A program made the translations under genes and the position numbers. A stretch of 64,000 nt of DNA from Parapedobacter sp964498395 (GTDB lineage Bacteria; Bacteroidota; Bacteroidia; Sphingobacteriales; Sphingobacteriaceae), in NCBI GenBank assembly GCA_964498395.1, contig CAZCHE010000006.1, positions 1 to 64,000 of the forward strand, given 5' to 3'. The notes beneath the pieces were generated by a model. It was not told where the DNA came from, ran no database searches, and was given only the letters and a program-made list of their open reading frames with translations. Below are positions 53,542-62,242 of this stretch, in pieces. Every line of letters starts with the position of its first letter. The stretch's first letter is position 1.

Positions 53542-55967
53542 CACTCATCCCTGAGCGAGTCAACAGGATTGGCCACCGCGGCCCGTATCGCCTGCCAACT
53601 TACCGTGAGCAAGGCGATGATTACAGTCACCGCACCGGCTAGGACAAACATCCACCACTGGATATCGATGCGATAAGCGAAATCTTCCAGCCAGCTATTC
53701 ATCGCCCACCAGGCAATGGGCGAGGCAATGAAAATACCAATCAATACAAGCTTTACAAAATCCCTGGACAACATCACCACGATACCCGATACCGAAGCGC
53801 CCAGCACTTTTCGGATGCCGATTTCTTTTACCCGTTGTTGTGCAGCGTGTACGATGAGTCCAAATATACCCATAGCCGAAAGGAAAAGCATCAGTCCGCT
53901 AAAAAGTGAAAACAGGGTTTGCTGTTTCTGTTCTGCTTCATATTGCTTGTCCAATATATCCGTAACCCATTGTGCGTCAATGAAGCGATTAGGGTAAATT
54001 TCCTTCCAGACTTCCATAATCGATTCCTGGGCTTGTTTTTGCGCACCGGGGGCTGTGCGGATAAACATATAGGCATAGTCCACGTCAGACATACCGAGAA
54101 TCATGGTTGGAGACAGGCTATGGTGCAAGGATTGGTAATGAAAATCCTTGAGGATTCCTACCGGAGCATAACCTAATTTGGGGATGGTCGCGTCTAATTC
54201 CTCTACCCCCATCATGTTAGCTGTCGATTCCGGAAGTAGGGTCGATAATGGAAGACCGGTCTTCTCATCGGTCGATTCATTGGAAAAAAGCTGATGTGCA
54301 TCATTTCCACGGGCCGGGTCAAGATGCCTTCCTTCTTTAAGCTGAAAACCGAGGGTATGGACAAAATCAAAATCTGCGTGTATCACATTGATTTCGAGTT
54401 TTTCTCCTTCTCTCTGCGGATGGTCAATGGTTTTGACCATAGAAGTTTGTCCGCGTACCAGATCCCACCCTGCTAAACCAGCAGATACAATATGGGGATG
54501 TTTCAACAATTCGTTCTTAAAAATTTCGCTCTTACCGTCCCATTTACGCAAGCCAAGATGCAATAGGTTTTCCTTGTCATAACCAATGTCTTTTTTAGAC
54601 AAAAAAGTCACCTGATGCCTGACCACAAAAAGCCCGACCAGCACAAATATAGCCATAGCAAATTGCAAAACAACCAAGCCTTTACGCACACCACTGACGG
54701 TAATCAAGTTGCTTTGGTTGATTTTTCCCCGGAGACTGTTGGACAGCTTGAAACCGGAAGTTAGCCAGGCCGGATATATTCCGGTGAAAAGACTAATTAA
54801 AAAGATAAAACCAACAGCAGGTGCAAATAGCGAAAAGTTCGCTAACAAGGAATGGGACAAACCATGTCCGAGGAAACGCTCAATCCAAGGAAGGGCAATC
54901 GCATAAAATACCAATGCAAGCAATGTACCGATAGCAAAAAAGATAAGTGATTCATTCAGAAACTGTACGACCAATTGGCGGCGTTGCGCCCCCAATATTT
55001 TACGTAAACTTGTTTCCTTAATTCGTTTCATCGCCCGTGCCGTGCTTAGGTTGATGAAGTTGATACACGCGATCAGTATCAGGATAACCCCAACGCCTAT
55101 CAGGATATAAACGGTATTTTTATTTCCCTGTACGCTTATGCCACTATCGTAATCATTGTTCAGGTAGACTTCCTGTAGGGACTGCAATCCATAACTTGTT
55201 TCCTTGGTATCCGGGTTTTCGATATAATTGTGTATCCAATGATTCATCTTTGCCGTGAAAATATCCGGATCAGTTCCCGCTTTTAGCTTATAATAATTGG
55301 TGCTGCCGCCCCAATAACCATTTTTCGGTAGAAGACCGCCCTCCGGTTTTTCCAGCATCAACATGTCTGCACGGAAAATCGTGTTTTGGGGAATATCCTG
55401 GATAACACCCGTAATCAGAAATGTGTCGATATCCGAACTCCATGAGGGAACATCATTTATGGTCTTGCCCACGGGGTTTTCTGTACCAAAATGCTTCTTA
55501 CGAAAACTCTCAGTGATGAGTAGATTGGGTTGTCCGGCGACAAAAGACGGTAGTTTCCCATCTACCGCTTCAAAATCCAACATGGCCAGTACATTGGTAT
55601 CCGCACGGAGTACTGTTGTGGATATACCCTCTGGGTTGTCGTGGCCAATCCGAAAACGCTTCTCACTTGTACTAATAGAAGAATAACCCTCTACTTCAGG
55701 AAAATTCTCTTGTAATGCTTGGCCCAACTGGCTTGGTGAAAACGACCATTTTTGCCTAACGTCACCGGATAAGGTATTATCTAAATACACCTTATAAATG
55801 TCATCAGCCTTTTTCCAAAATTTATCATACGACAACTCGTCGATGACCACGGTGAAGACCAGCATGCAGGCAGCAAGTCCGATGGTGAGCCCAAGGATGT
55901 TGATGGTGGCGTAGGTTTTGTCCTTGACCATGGTCCGCCAGGCGGTTTTGAGGTGTTGTTTGATCAT
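53541..55967 (-). CDS. FtsX/MacB-type ABC transporter permease, solitary (member 8)
   Basis: 808 residues, same topology as the array members and a close paralogue of member 5 (29939-32395). Both begin KTAWRT-VKDKTYATINILGL and share the middle block ACINFINLSTARA with ETSLRKILGA. The end is the common QAIRAAVANPVDSLRDE, but the residues just before it differ (FVLAGAVTVII). It has its own regulatory region with a good sigma-54 promoter and the paired dyads, so it is probably co-regulated with the seven-gene array. No ATPase gene is adjacent. Confidence 0.88.
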   Translation of the reverse strand: MIKQHLKTAWRTMVKDKTYATINILGLTIGLAACMLVFTVVIDELSYDKFWKKADDIYKVYLDNTLSGDVRQKWSFSPSQLGQALQENFPEVEGYSSISTSEKRFRIGHDNPEGISTTVLRADTNVLAMLDFEAVDGKLPSFVAGQPNLLITESFRKKHFGTENPVGKTINDVPSWSSDIDTFLITGVIQDIPQNTIFRADMLMLEKPEGGLLPKNGYWGGSTNYYKLKAGTDPDIFTAKMNHWIHNYIENPDTKETSYGLQSLQEVYLNNDYDSGISVQGNKNTVYILIGVGVILILIACINFINLSTARAMKRIKETSLRKILGAQRRQLVVQFLNESLIFFAIGTLLALVFYAIALPWIERFLGHGLSHSLLANFSLFAPAVGFIFLISLFTGIYPAWLTSGFKLSNSLRGKINQSNLITVSGVRKGLVVLQFAMAIFVLVGLFVVRHQVTFLSKKDIGYDKENLLHLGLRKWDGKSEIFKNELLKHPHIVSAGLAGWDLVRGQTSMVKTIDHPQREGEKLEINVIHADFDFVHTLGFQLKEGRHLDPARGNDAHQLFSNESTDEKTGLPLSTLLPESTANMMGVEELDATIPKLGYAPVGILKDFHYQSLHHSLSPTMILGMSDVDYAYMFIRTAPGAQKQAQESIMEVWKEIYPNRFIDAQWVTDILDKQYEAEQKQQTLFSLFSGLMLFLSAMGIFGLIVHAAQQRVKEIGIRKVLGASVSGIVVMLSRDFVKLVLIGIFIASPIAWWAMNSWLEDFAYRIDIQWWMFVLAGAVTVIIALLTVSWQAIRAAVANPVDSLRDE

Positions 55968-56069
55968 ATTTTAGTATTGAGAGGTGAAGTAGCTGAAAGA
56001 CCGAAGCGCGAAGACTGAATCATTTGACTTCTGACGTTTTCGTCTCCTCTTCATTTCGTATTCAGGCAT

Positions 56070-56090
56070 AGCAGCAGTTACCAGGCCAAA
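56070..56090 (-). promoter_or_regulatory. Sigma-54 (-24/-12) promoter of permease 8
   Basis: The minus strand reads TTGGCCTGGTAACTGCT, against the consensus TTGGCACG-N4-TTGCT. The invariant GG (56087-56086) and GC (56075-56074) are exactly 10 bp apart. Transcription would start near 56062, about 95 nt before the ATG at 55967. Confidence 0.65.
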
Positions 56091-56141
56091 AGGGCAATTA
56101 ACTGATAATCAGAAACAAGAAGCAGTATTTATTGGGGTTAG

Positions 56142-56178
56142 TGTCCGATATCGAACACCTATTGTTCAGAAACGGACA
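56142..56178. promoter_or_regulatory. Paired enhancer-like dyads upstream of permease 8
   Basis: TGTCCGATATCGAACA (56142-56157) and TGTTCAGAAACGGACA (56163-56178) start 21 bp apart. The nearer one lies 55 bp upstream of the -24 GG, the same layout as at 37583-37619. They are probably binding sites for a dimeric sigma-54 activator encoded outside the window. Confidence 0.65.
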
Positions 56179-56245
56179 GTTTTGGTTGAGATGGAGCTGG
56201 TGTCCTAAACAATGTATATCTGGTGTTACCCCATGGTACATTAAC

Positions 56246-56731
56246 CTAGAACGTAAATGCGGCCCGGCTGTCTGGGTTGTCCAATTTGATGCTCTTCCGC
56301 TGCCCGCCTACTTTTACATGCAGAATATTGCTTTGCTTGGGGAATTGCCCAAAAAGCACCCGATTATCAATGGCGATTTCCCTCACCGATGCGATATCGG
56401 TACTTTCCAGGTAACACCATGCCACATCTTCTACGATTTCATAACCCACATAGTATAGACTGGACGCTTCGTCATTGACCGCCAAACGGAAGTTTTTCCG
56501 CAAATATTGACTAAGCGCACTATCCACGGTTTCCCTATTTGAAGGGTTTATTAGATCCACCTTGGTCAACCCGTCTGCAGCCAATGCTTCTTCCAGATCA
56601 TCGTAAAATATTCGACAACTAACCTCGATACGACGTTCTTTTTCGTTGTAATCCACATCTGTGATACTTACATAGAACGGATGCAACATCATGGCCATGA
56701 ACCCTACCAAGAGCTGTTTTATCTCCATCAT
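56246..56731 (-). CDS. DUF6702 family protein
   Basis: 161 residues from the ATG at 56731, preferred because it begins a hydrophobic start (EIKQLLVGFMAMML) directly before the family's hallmark HPFYVSITDVDYN. The mature part is a compact beta-rich domain (RRIEVSCRIFYDDLEEAL; WCYLESTDIASVREI). The upstream Met at 56794 would add 21 unlikely residues. DUF6702 genes are often found next to HupE/UreJ and M1 peptidase genes in Bacteroidota, which is the case here. Function unknown; probably periplasmic. Confidence 0.75.
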   Translation of the reverse strand: MMEIKQLLVGFMAMMLHPFYVSITDVDYNEKERRIEVSCRIFYDDLEEALAADGLTKVDLINPSNRETVDSALSQYLRKNFRLAVNDEASSLYYVGYEIVEDVAWCYLESTDIASVREIAIDNRVLFGQFPKQSNILHVKVGGQRKSIKLDNPDSRAAFTF

Positions 56732-56894
56732 ACTGATAACATCGTACTTATTTGCTCGAAAGCATAGCAAAAACCACTTAAACTCACCAACCATGCAACA
56801 AAATCACTGTAAAATATTATTTATTTTTAGCGAAACTTTGTTATTTGGCGCATTACCTGTAATATTGGCGCTAATATAGGTACAAAAACAGTAG

Positions 56895-57467
56895 ATGCAG
56901 GATTTTCCCGTATATTTTGAATTGGGATGGCAACATATCTTGGACATAGCGGGCTATGACCATATCCTGTTCGTGATGGCCTTATGTTGCTCCTATTTCA
57001 TAGCCGACTGGCGAAAAGTAGTGGTGCTGGTCACGGCATTTACCATCGGCCACTCCATCACCTTGGCGCTGAGTGTATTTCAGTTGGTCAACATCAGTAC
57101 CGCCCTGATCGAATTTCTGATTCCGGTCACGATCGTTGTCACGGCTTTTACGAATATCGTCCGGAAGCCGAAAACAAGAAAAAGCAATTGGCTCATCTAT
57201 GGTTATGCCTTATTCTTTGGATTGATCCATGGATTGGGCTTTTCAAACTATTTGAGAAGCCTTTTGGGTAAGGAAAACAGTATCACCGGCCCTCTTTTCG
57301 CATTCAATGTCGGACTAGAATTGGGGCAACTGATTATCGTGGCCGTGGTACTGGGCGTATCGTATCTGTTAACCGCCTTTTTTGGCGTAACGAAAAGAAA
57401 CTGGACTTTCTTTATTTCCTCGGCCATCTTCGGTATCGCCCTGGTGATGTGTTTAGAGCGTTTGTAA
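56895..57467 (+). CDS. HupE/UreJ family membrane protein
   Basis: 190 residues with six or seven transmembrane helices. The family marks are GYDHILFV (near residues 20-27), TIGHSITLAL, and LIHGLGFSNYLRS, with conserved His residues that could bind a metal. Ancestors of the family (HupE, UreJ) take up nickel or cobalt, but the Bacteroidota form is not linked to hydrogenase or urease genes and its cargo is unknown. It is divergent from the DUF6702 gene and precedes the M1 peptidase gene, a common neighbourhood. Confidence 0.85.
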   Translation: MQDFPVYFELGWQHILDIAGYDHILFVMALCCSYFIADWRKVVVLVTAFTIGHSITLALSVFQLVNISTALIEFLIPVTIVVTAFTNIVRKPKTRKSNWLIYGYALFFGLIHGLGFSNYLRSLLGKENSITGPLFAFNVGLELGQLIIVAVVLGVSYLLTAFFGVTKRNWTFFISSAIFGIALVMCLERL

Positions 57468-57480
57468 GTGGAGAGAGACC

Positions 57481-57512
57481 GAAAGTCGGGAAGTCAGAAA
57501 GTCGGGAAGTCG
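57481..57512 (+). repeat. Four octamers of a second 8-bp-period family
   Basis: GAAAGTCG, GGAAGTCA, GAAAGTCG, GGAAGTCG in register, just downstream of the HupE-like gene stop. The unit is unrelated to the TTGCTTAT family, but has the same period. Confidence 0.6.
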
Positions 57513-57612
57513 ATGGGTTAAAAAGGAAAACAGTAAAGAGCAAAGTAATAGGCAAGACTTACGGTTTTTCTGACTAAAATAAAAGCAAAAAGCACATTAT
57601 TCAGTATACATC

Positions 57613-59961
57613 ATGCAAAAGAGCATTCTTCTAGTTGTTTGTTTTTTGATGGGTGTGGTTTTCAGCACCAAGGCCCAATACCCAATAAACAACCCCAATT
57701 CCAACCATGGCAATAAGTTCGAACAATTGGGCACACTCTTGAGCGATCCTAATATGTACCGGGCTGCATCCGGTGCTCCGGGGCACGGTTATTGGCAGCA
57801 AAAGGCTGACTATGTCATCCATGTGGAGGTCGATGATGAGCGGCAACGTGTTATCGGCTCGGAAACCATCACCTATACGAACAACTCACCGGATGTGTTA
57901 AACTACCTGTGGTTGCAGTTGGATGAAAATGAGCACGCCGCGGATGCGGAAAGCAAAAAGTTTGACGAAAGCTCATTGGGTGAGCGCGTCACGATGAGGC
58001 AACTGAGCAGTTTTATCCCCAATGACCAGGATTTAGGTATCCACATACGAAAGGTAGCAGATGCTGCTAACAAGCCCCTCGAGTACACCATTAACTATAC
58101 CATGATGCGGGTGGAACTTCCCGCACCGCTCAAACCTGGTGCCCGGATGGTGCTCAACATCGATTGGGATTATAACATCAGCAACCGGATGACAGAAAAT
58201 GGGCGTGGCGGCTATGAGTATTTTGAAGAAGACGGCAATTACCTGTATACCATTGCGCAATGGTATCCTCGTTTAGCGGTTTACTCCGATTTTCAAGGCT
58301 GGCAAAACAAGCAATTTACGGGGCGTGGGGAGTTTGCACAGGTATTTGGAGACTTCAAGGTCAACATCACCGTGCCGGCAGATCATGTCGTGGGCGCTAC
58401 CGGCGAATGCCTCAATTATGGCAGTGTGCTGACTGCCGCCCAACTATCGCGCTGGAAAGAAGCGCAAGTGGCCGATGAGCCCATAGAAGTCGTCACCCTC
58501 GAGGAAGCCCGCGAAGCCATGAAAGGCAAAGCAACGGGCAAAAAAACGTGGGTATACGAAGCTAAAAATGTGCGTGACTTTGCTTTTGTCACATCGAGGC
58601 GATTGGTTTGGGATGCCATGCGGGTGCGTGAAGGTATCGAAGACAACCAGCCGATGGCCATGTCCTACTATGGTCCTGAGGCTTATCCATTATACCGCCG
58701 TTACTCGACCAAAGTAGTGGCCCATACGCTCCGCGTGTATTCCAAACATACCATTGCGTACCCCTATCCGGTTGCCATATCCGTGGAAGCGGCGAATGGC
58801 ATGGAATACCCCATGATCTGTTTCAACTATGGGCGGGCCGAGAAGGATGGCACCTATTCCGAAGCGACCAAATATGGTATGATCGGCGTGATCATCCACG
58901 AGGTTGGGCATAACTTCTTCCCAATGATTGTCAATTCGGATGAACGGCAGTGGACGTGGATGGACGAAGGGTTGAATACCTTCTGCCAGTTTCTTGCCGA
59001 GCAGGAATGGGATAAGGATTTCCCGTCGCGGCGCGGGCCGGCCCACAAGATTGCAGACTACATGAAGCTGCCCAAGAACCAGTTGGAACCCATCATGACC
59101 AATTCGGAAAATATCGTGCAATTCGGCCCGAATGCTTACGCCAAACCCGCCACAGCGCTCAATATCTTACGCGAGACGGTGATGGGTCGGGAACTCTTTG
59201 ACTACGCATTCAAGGAATATGCCCGGCGCTGGGCGTTCAAGCATCCTACCCCTACCGATTTTTTCCGGACGATGGAAGACGCCTCCGCAGTAGATCTCGA
59301 TTGGTTTTGGAGAGGATGGTTTTTCACGACCGATGCCGTAGATATCTCGCTGGATGACCTACGGCATTTCAAACCGGCTGATATCAACCCAGAAGCGGCT
59401 GCAGCAGCGCAAAAAGAAGCATTCGAGCACGACCTCAATACCGTTTCGCGGCAGCGCAACCTGGAGGCCGGCACGGCCTATGCCGTGGAGAAAGACACTT
59501 CCCTGCTCGACTTCTACAATAAATGGGATCGCTTCGAGACGACTGCTGAAGACAAAGCTGCCTTTGATCGCTATTATGCATCGCTAAGCGAACAGGAGAA
59601 AGCCATCTACGAGGGCAAGTACCATTTCTACGAGTTAAAGTTCTCCAACCGTGGCGGGCTGGTCATGCCCATCATCTTGGAATGGACGTTTGAAGACGGC
59701 AGCACAGAAATCGACCGTATTCCGGCTTACATCTGGCGCAAGAATGAAAGCGAAGTCAGCAAGGTGTTTGCCAAGACGAAATCCGTCACGAAGGTACGTC
59801 TAGACCCCTATCGGGAAACGGCCGATATCGACGAAGAAAACAACTATTGGCCCCGGAGCCAACAACCTACGCGATTTGAACTATTTCGGCAGGGCAACGC
59901 GCCAGCGAGGGGCACTTCTACTGGACCAAACCCCATGCAGCAGTCAAGGCAACGTAATTAA
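57613..59961 (+). CDS. M1 family zinc metallopeptidase, secreted
   Basis: 782 residues with a signal peptide (ending VFSTKAQ). The catalytic motif HEVGH is at about 428-432 with the third zinc ligand Glu near 451 in WMDEGLN. The exopeptidase substrate motif appears as NGMEYP in place of the usual GAMEN. An N-terminal beta domain (residues 60-320) precedes the thermolysin-like core; the C-terminal 150 residues are family-specific for Bacteroidota. It should trim peptides in the periplasm or outside the cell. It follows the HupE-like gene by 145 bp on the same strand. Confidence 0.92.
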   Translation: MQKSILLVVCFLMGVVFSTKAQYPINNPNSNHGNKFEQLGTLLSDPNMYRAASGAPGHGYWQQKADYVIHVEVDDERQRVIGSETITYTNNSPDVLNYLWLQLDENEHAADAESKKFDESSLGERVTMRQLSSFIPNDQDLGIHIRKVADAANKPLEYTINYTMMRVELPAPLKPGARMVLNIDWDYNISNRMTENGRGGYEYFEEDGNYLYTIAQWYPRLAVYSDFQGWQNKQFTGRGEFAQVFGDFKVNITVPADHVVGATGECLNYGSVLTAAQLSRWKEAQVADEPIEVVTLEEAREAMKGKATGKKTWVYEAKNVRDFAFVTSRRLVWDAMRVREGIEDNQPMAMSYYGPEAYPLYRRYSTKVVAHTLRVYSKHTIAYPYPVAISVEAANGMEYPMICFNYGRAEKDGTYSEATKYGMIGVIIHEVGHNFFPMIVNSDERQWTWMDEGLNTFCQFLAEQEWDKDFPSRRGPAHKIADYMKLPKNQLEPIMTNSENIVQFGPNAYAKPATALNILRETVMGRELFDYAFKEYARRWAFKHPTPTDFFRTMEDASAVDLDWFWRGWFFTTDAVDISLDDLRHFKPADINPEAAAAAQKEAFEHDLNTVSRQRNLEAGTAYAVEKDTSLLDFYNKWDRFETTAEDKAAFDRYYASLSEQEKAIYEGKYHFYELKFSNRGGLVMPIILEWTFEDGSTEIDRIPAYIWRKNESEVSKVFAKTKSVTKVRLDPYRETADIDEENNYWPRSQQPTRFELFRQGNAPARGTSTGPNPMQQSRQRN

Positions 59962-60093
59962 CGCGTTTTTGGCAATCAGCTATCGGCTCCCCTATTGTAG
60001 ATTCCAGACCTGAAAGATGTATTCGCAATAGTTTTGCTATTGAGCTGTAGCGTTTTACCGCCCGGACTCGTTTCCCAATAAAAAAACAACACC

Positions 60094-61359
60094 ATGATGA
60101 ACCGATTAACTCCCCTCTGTACCATCCTCTCGGCTATCAGCATACTTGGTTTCATGGCTTGCGACAAAGCTGACCCGGACCAATTGGGGCCGGGAAAGGA
60201 TTTGATGTTGACGGCCACCGAACTGGAAAGAGCCGGAAACGACAACCAATTTGCTTTCGAGCTGTTTCGCACGGCGACTACAGATTTGAAGCACAATGAA
60301 AATGCCTTGCTTTCCCCGTTAAGCGTTGGTATGGCCTTGGCCATGACCAATAATGGCGCGGTTGGGGAGACGCGCGAGGCCATCGAAAACGTATTGAAGT
60401 TTGGGAACCTGACCACCGAAGAGATCAATACGTACTACCAAAAGTTGATGACTGATCTACCTGCGCTCGATCCGAAAACCACCTTGGAGATCGCCAATTC
60501 CATTTGGCACAGACACGATTTTCAGGTGCTGCCCAGCTTCCTCGATGTCAACCGTACGTTTTACAAGGCAGACGTGTCCGCATTGGACTTCGCCGACCCC
60601 GGTGCCAAGGATGTGATCAATGATTGGGTGAGCAATAAAACCAAGAAAAAGATACCGACCATTATCGATGGCGGCATCCCCAGTAATATGGTAATGTACC
60701 TCATCAACGCGGTTTATTTTAAAGGTGATTGGGAGCAGCGTTTTGACAAATCCGACACGAAGAAAGGAACGTTTATGAGGGCCGGTGGAAATGACCTGCA
60801 AACAGATTTCATGCATGTAGAACATACTTTCAATGTTGCGGGAACAGCGGATGTGGAAGCCATCGAACTGCCTTATGGCAATAAGAAATACAGTATGATG
60901 ATTTTAAAGCCCCGTGGTGATCTCAGCCCTGGGCAAATCGTGGAAAAATTGGTGGAAACAAACACTTGGAGCACATTGACTTCGAGTTTTCAGCCTGGAA
61001 AAACCCGCCTTGCGCTGCCAAAATTCAAATTCAGCTATGAAAATAAGCTAAACGATGAATTGACCGATATGGGTATGGGAATCGCTTTTGAGCCTAATAG
61101 AGCGGATTTCTCGGGAATCAGTGGAACCCGAAACCTCTTAATCGACGAAGTCAAACATAAATCTTTCATTGAAGTGAATGAAGAAGGTACGGAAGCCGCG
61201 GCAGTGACTTCAGTAGGCATCATATATACATCCCTGCCTCAAGTACACACATTCAATGTCGACCGCCCATTCCTGTTCGCCATCCGCGAAATGACGACCG
61301 GACTCATCTTGTTTGTCGGGCAGGTAAACGACCCATCGGTGGAGGACACAAAGGGGTAG
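60094..61359 (+). CDS. Serpin, lipoprotein
   Basis: 421 residues with a lipoprotein signal (Cys23 in FMACDK), then a complete serpin fold. The reactive-centre hinge NEEGTEAAAV fits an inhibitory serpin. Counting from the hinge (P17 Glu, P15 Gly, P14 Thr), the P1-P1' pair is Thr-Ser in IIYTSLP. The distal breach signature FNVDRPFLFAIRE is intact. Inhibitory serpins trap serine or cysteine proteases; a Thr at P1 would suit elastase-like targets, but this is inference. As a surface lipoprotein it may protect the cell from foreign proteases. It follows the M1 peptidase gene. Confidence 0.92.
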   Translation: MMNRLTPLCTILSAISILGFMACDKADPDQLGPGKDLMLTATELERAGNDNQFAFELFRTATTDLKHNENALLSPLSVGMALAMTNNGAVGETREAIENVLKFGNLTTEEINTYYQKLMTDLPALDPKTTLEIANSIWHRHDFQVLPSFLDVNRTFYKADVSALDFADPGAKDVINDWVSNKTKKKIPTIIDGGIPSNMVMYLINAVYFKGDWEQRFDKSDTKKGTFMRAGGNDLQTDFMHVEHTFNVAGTADVEAIELPYGNKKYSMMILKPRGDLSPGQIVEKLVETNTWSTLTSSFQPGKTRLALPKFKFSYENKLNDELTDMGMGIAFEPNRADFSGISGTRNLLIDEVKHKSFIEVNEEGTEAAAVTSVGIIYTSLPQVHTFNVDRPFLFAIREMTTGLILFVGQVNDPSVEDTKG

Positions 61360-61430
61360 TGAGTTTTAGGCTTTAGAAAACGTCACAATTTTTCATTCGA
61401 ATAATTTGCTTTTTAATGGCAATGAAGCTT

Positions 61431-61451
61431 GCCTACCTACCGCAGGCAGGC
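61431..61451. repeat. 21-bp palindrome, second copy
   Basis: GCCTACC...GGCAGGC, the reverse complement of the palindrome at 4055-4075 with one difference. It lies between the serpin and VapB genes and can fold into a stable hairpin. Confidence 0.65.
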
Positions 61452-61500
61452 ATGAATTGCTCGTGTTTTTTTGTGAATGGTAATTCATGCAGGTTTCAAA

Positions 61501-61528
61501 TGTGTATAAAATTTCATATATTTACACA
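61501..61528. promoter_or_regulatory. Operator-like dyad of the vapBC operon
   Basis: TGTGTATAAA (61501-61510) and TTTACACA (61521-61528) form an inverted repeat 19 bp before the VapB start. Toxin-antitoxin operons of this type are repressed by the antitoxin-toxin complex at such dyads. Confidence 0.5.
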
Positions 61529-61546
61529 TAGATTAATAAGAAGGAT

Positions 61547-61738
61547 ATGCGTACCAATATTGAGTTAGATGACCAACTGGTTAAACAAGCCCTGCAAATC
61601 AGCAACTTGAAAACCAAGAAAGACGTGGTGCATGAGGCCTTAAGGCAGTACGTTGCCGCTTTGAAGCGGAAGAAATTGTTATCCCTTCGTGGCAAAGGAA
61701 CTTGGGAAGGAGACCTGGCACAGATGCGTAGCCTATGA
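61547..61738 (+). CDS. vapB: VapB-type antitoxin
   Basis: 63 residues. The N-terminus MRTNIELDDQLVKQALQIS is the ribbon-helix-helix strand and first helix of the DUF2191 VapB group; the C-terminal part (SLRGKGTWEGDLAQMR) wraps the toxin. It neutralises the VapC ribonuclease encoded by the next gene and represses the operon. Its stop overlaps the toxin start by 4 bp. A purine-rich AGAAGG lies ahead of the ATG. Confidence 0.9.
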   Translation: MRTNIELDDQLVKQALQISNLKTKKDVVHEALRQYVAALKRKKLLSLRGKGTWEGDLAQMRSL

Positions 61739-62136
61739 AGGAACCGTTGATTTTTGATACCTCGGTTTGGATTGACTTTCTTAATAAAAAAGATACTCGT
61801 GAAGCACGACTATTGGAGGAATATATCCTAGCTGACGATGAAGTGCTGCTTACCCCAATCATTTTCCAAGAAATTCTCCAAGGAATCCGCGAAGACAACA
61901 GCTATCGTGAAATCAAGGCAACACTGGCTTATTTTCGGCTACTGGAATTACCCGCCTACGATGCGGCCAAAGGGGCTGCAGATTTATATCGTTCTTTACG
62001 CAAAAAGGGCACTACGATTCGTAAAAGTAACGATTGTCTGATTGCTTATTATGCAATATGGTTTGCCGTACCGATTGTCCACTCGGACCGTGATTTCGGT
62101 AAAATTGCACAACACAGTACGCTAGCCATTCAGTAA
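61735..62136 (+). CDS. vapC: VapC-type PIN ribonuclease toxin
   Basis: 133 residues with the PIN-domain active site: Asp8 in IFDTSVW, Glu in FQEILQG, Asp in KSNDCLIA and Asp in HSDRDF. VapC toxins cut tRNA or rRNA when the unstable antitoxin is lost, stopping growth. Length and catalytic residues are complete, unlike the decayed toxin at 10644, so this pair is probably functional. It is followed by the last permease gene on the opposite strand. Confidence 0.92.
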   Translation: MKEPLIFDTSVWIDFLNKKDTREARLLEEYILADDEVLLTPIIFQEILQGIREDNSYREIKATLAYFRLLELPAYDAAKGAADLYRSLRKKGTTIRKSNDCLIAYYAIWFAVPIVHSDRDFGKIAQHSTLAIQ

Positions 62137-62242
62137 TGCTCTTCCCCTAGTTATTAGCGTTGGCATTCCGAGAATTCTTTTTTAGTCTCTCATCAGCCAT
62201 CAGGCGTTAAACTTATAATTCCAGCTTCGCCCCCCTATTCTT

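Noticed and set aside
55986..56017. An octamer array of the GAAGTC type before permease 8
   Set aside because: GAAG units recur but the spacing varies between 7 and 9 bp, so it is not a clear array.
56132..56458. 108-codon open frame on the plus strand
   Set aside because: Overlaps the paired dyads and lies antisense to the DUF6702 gene.
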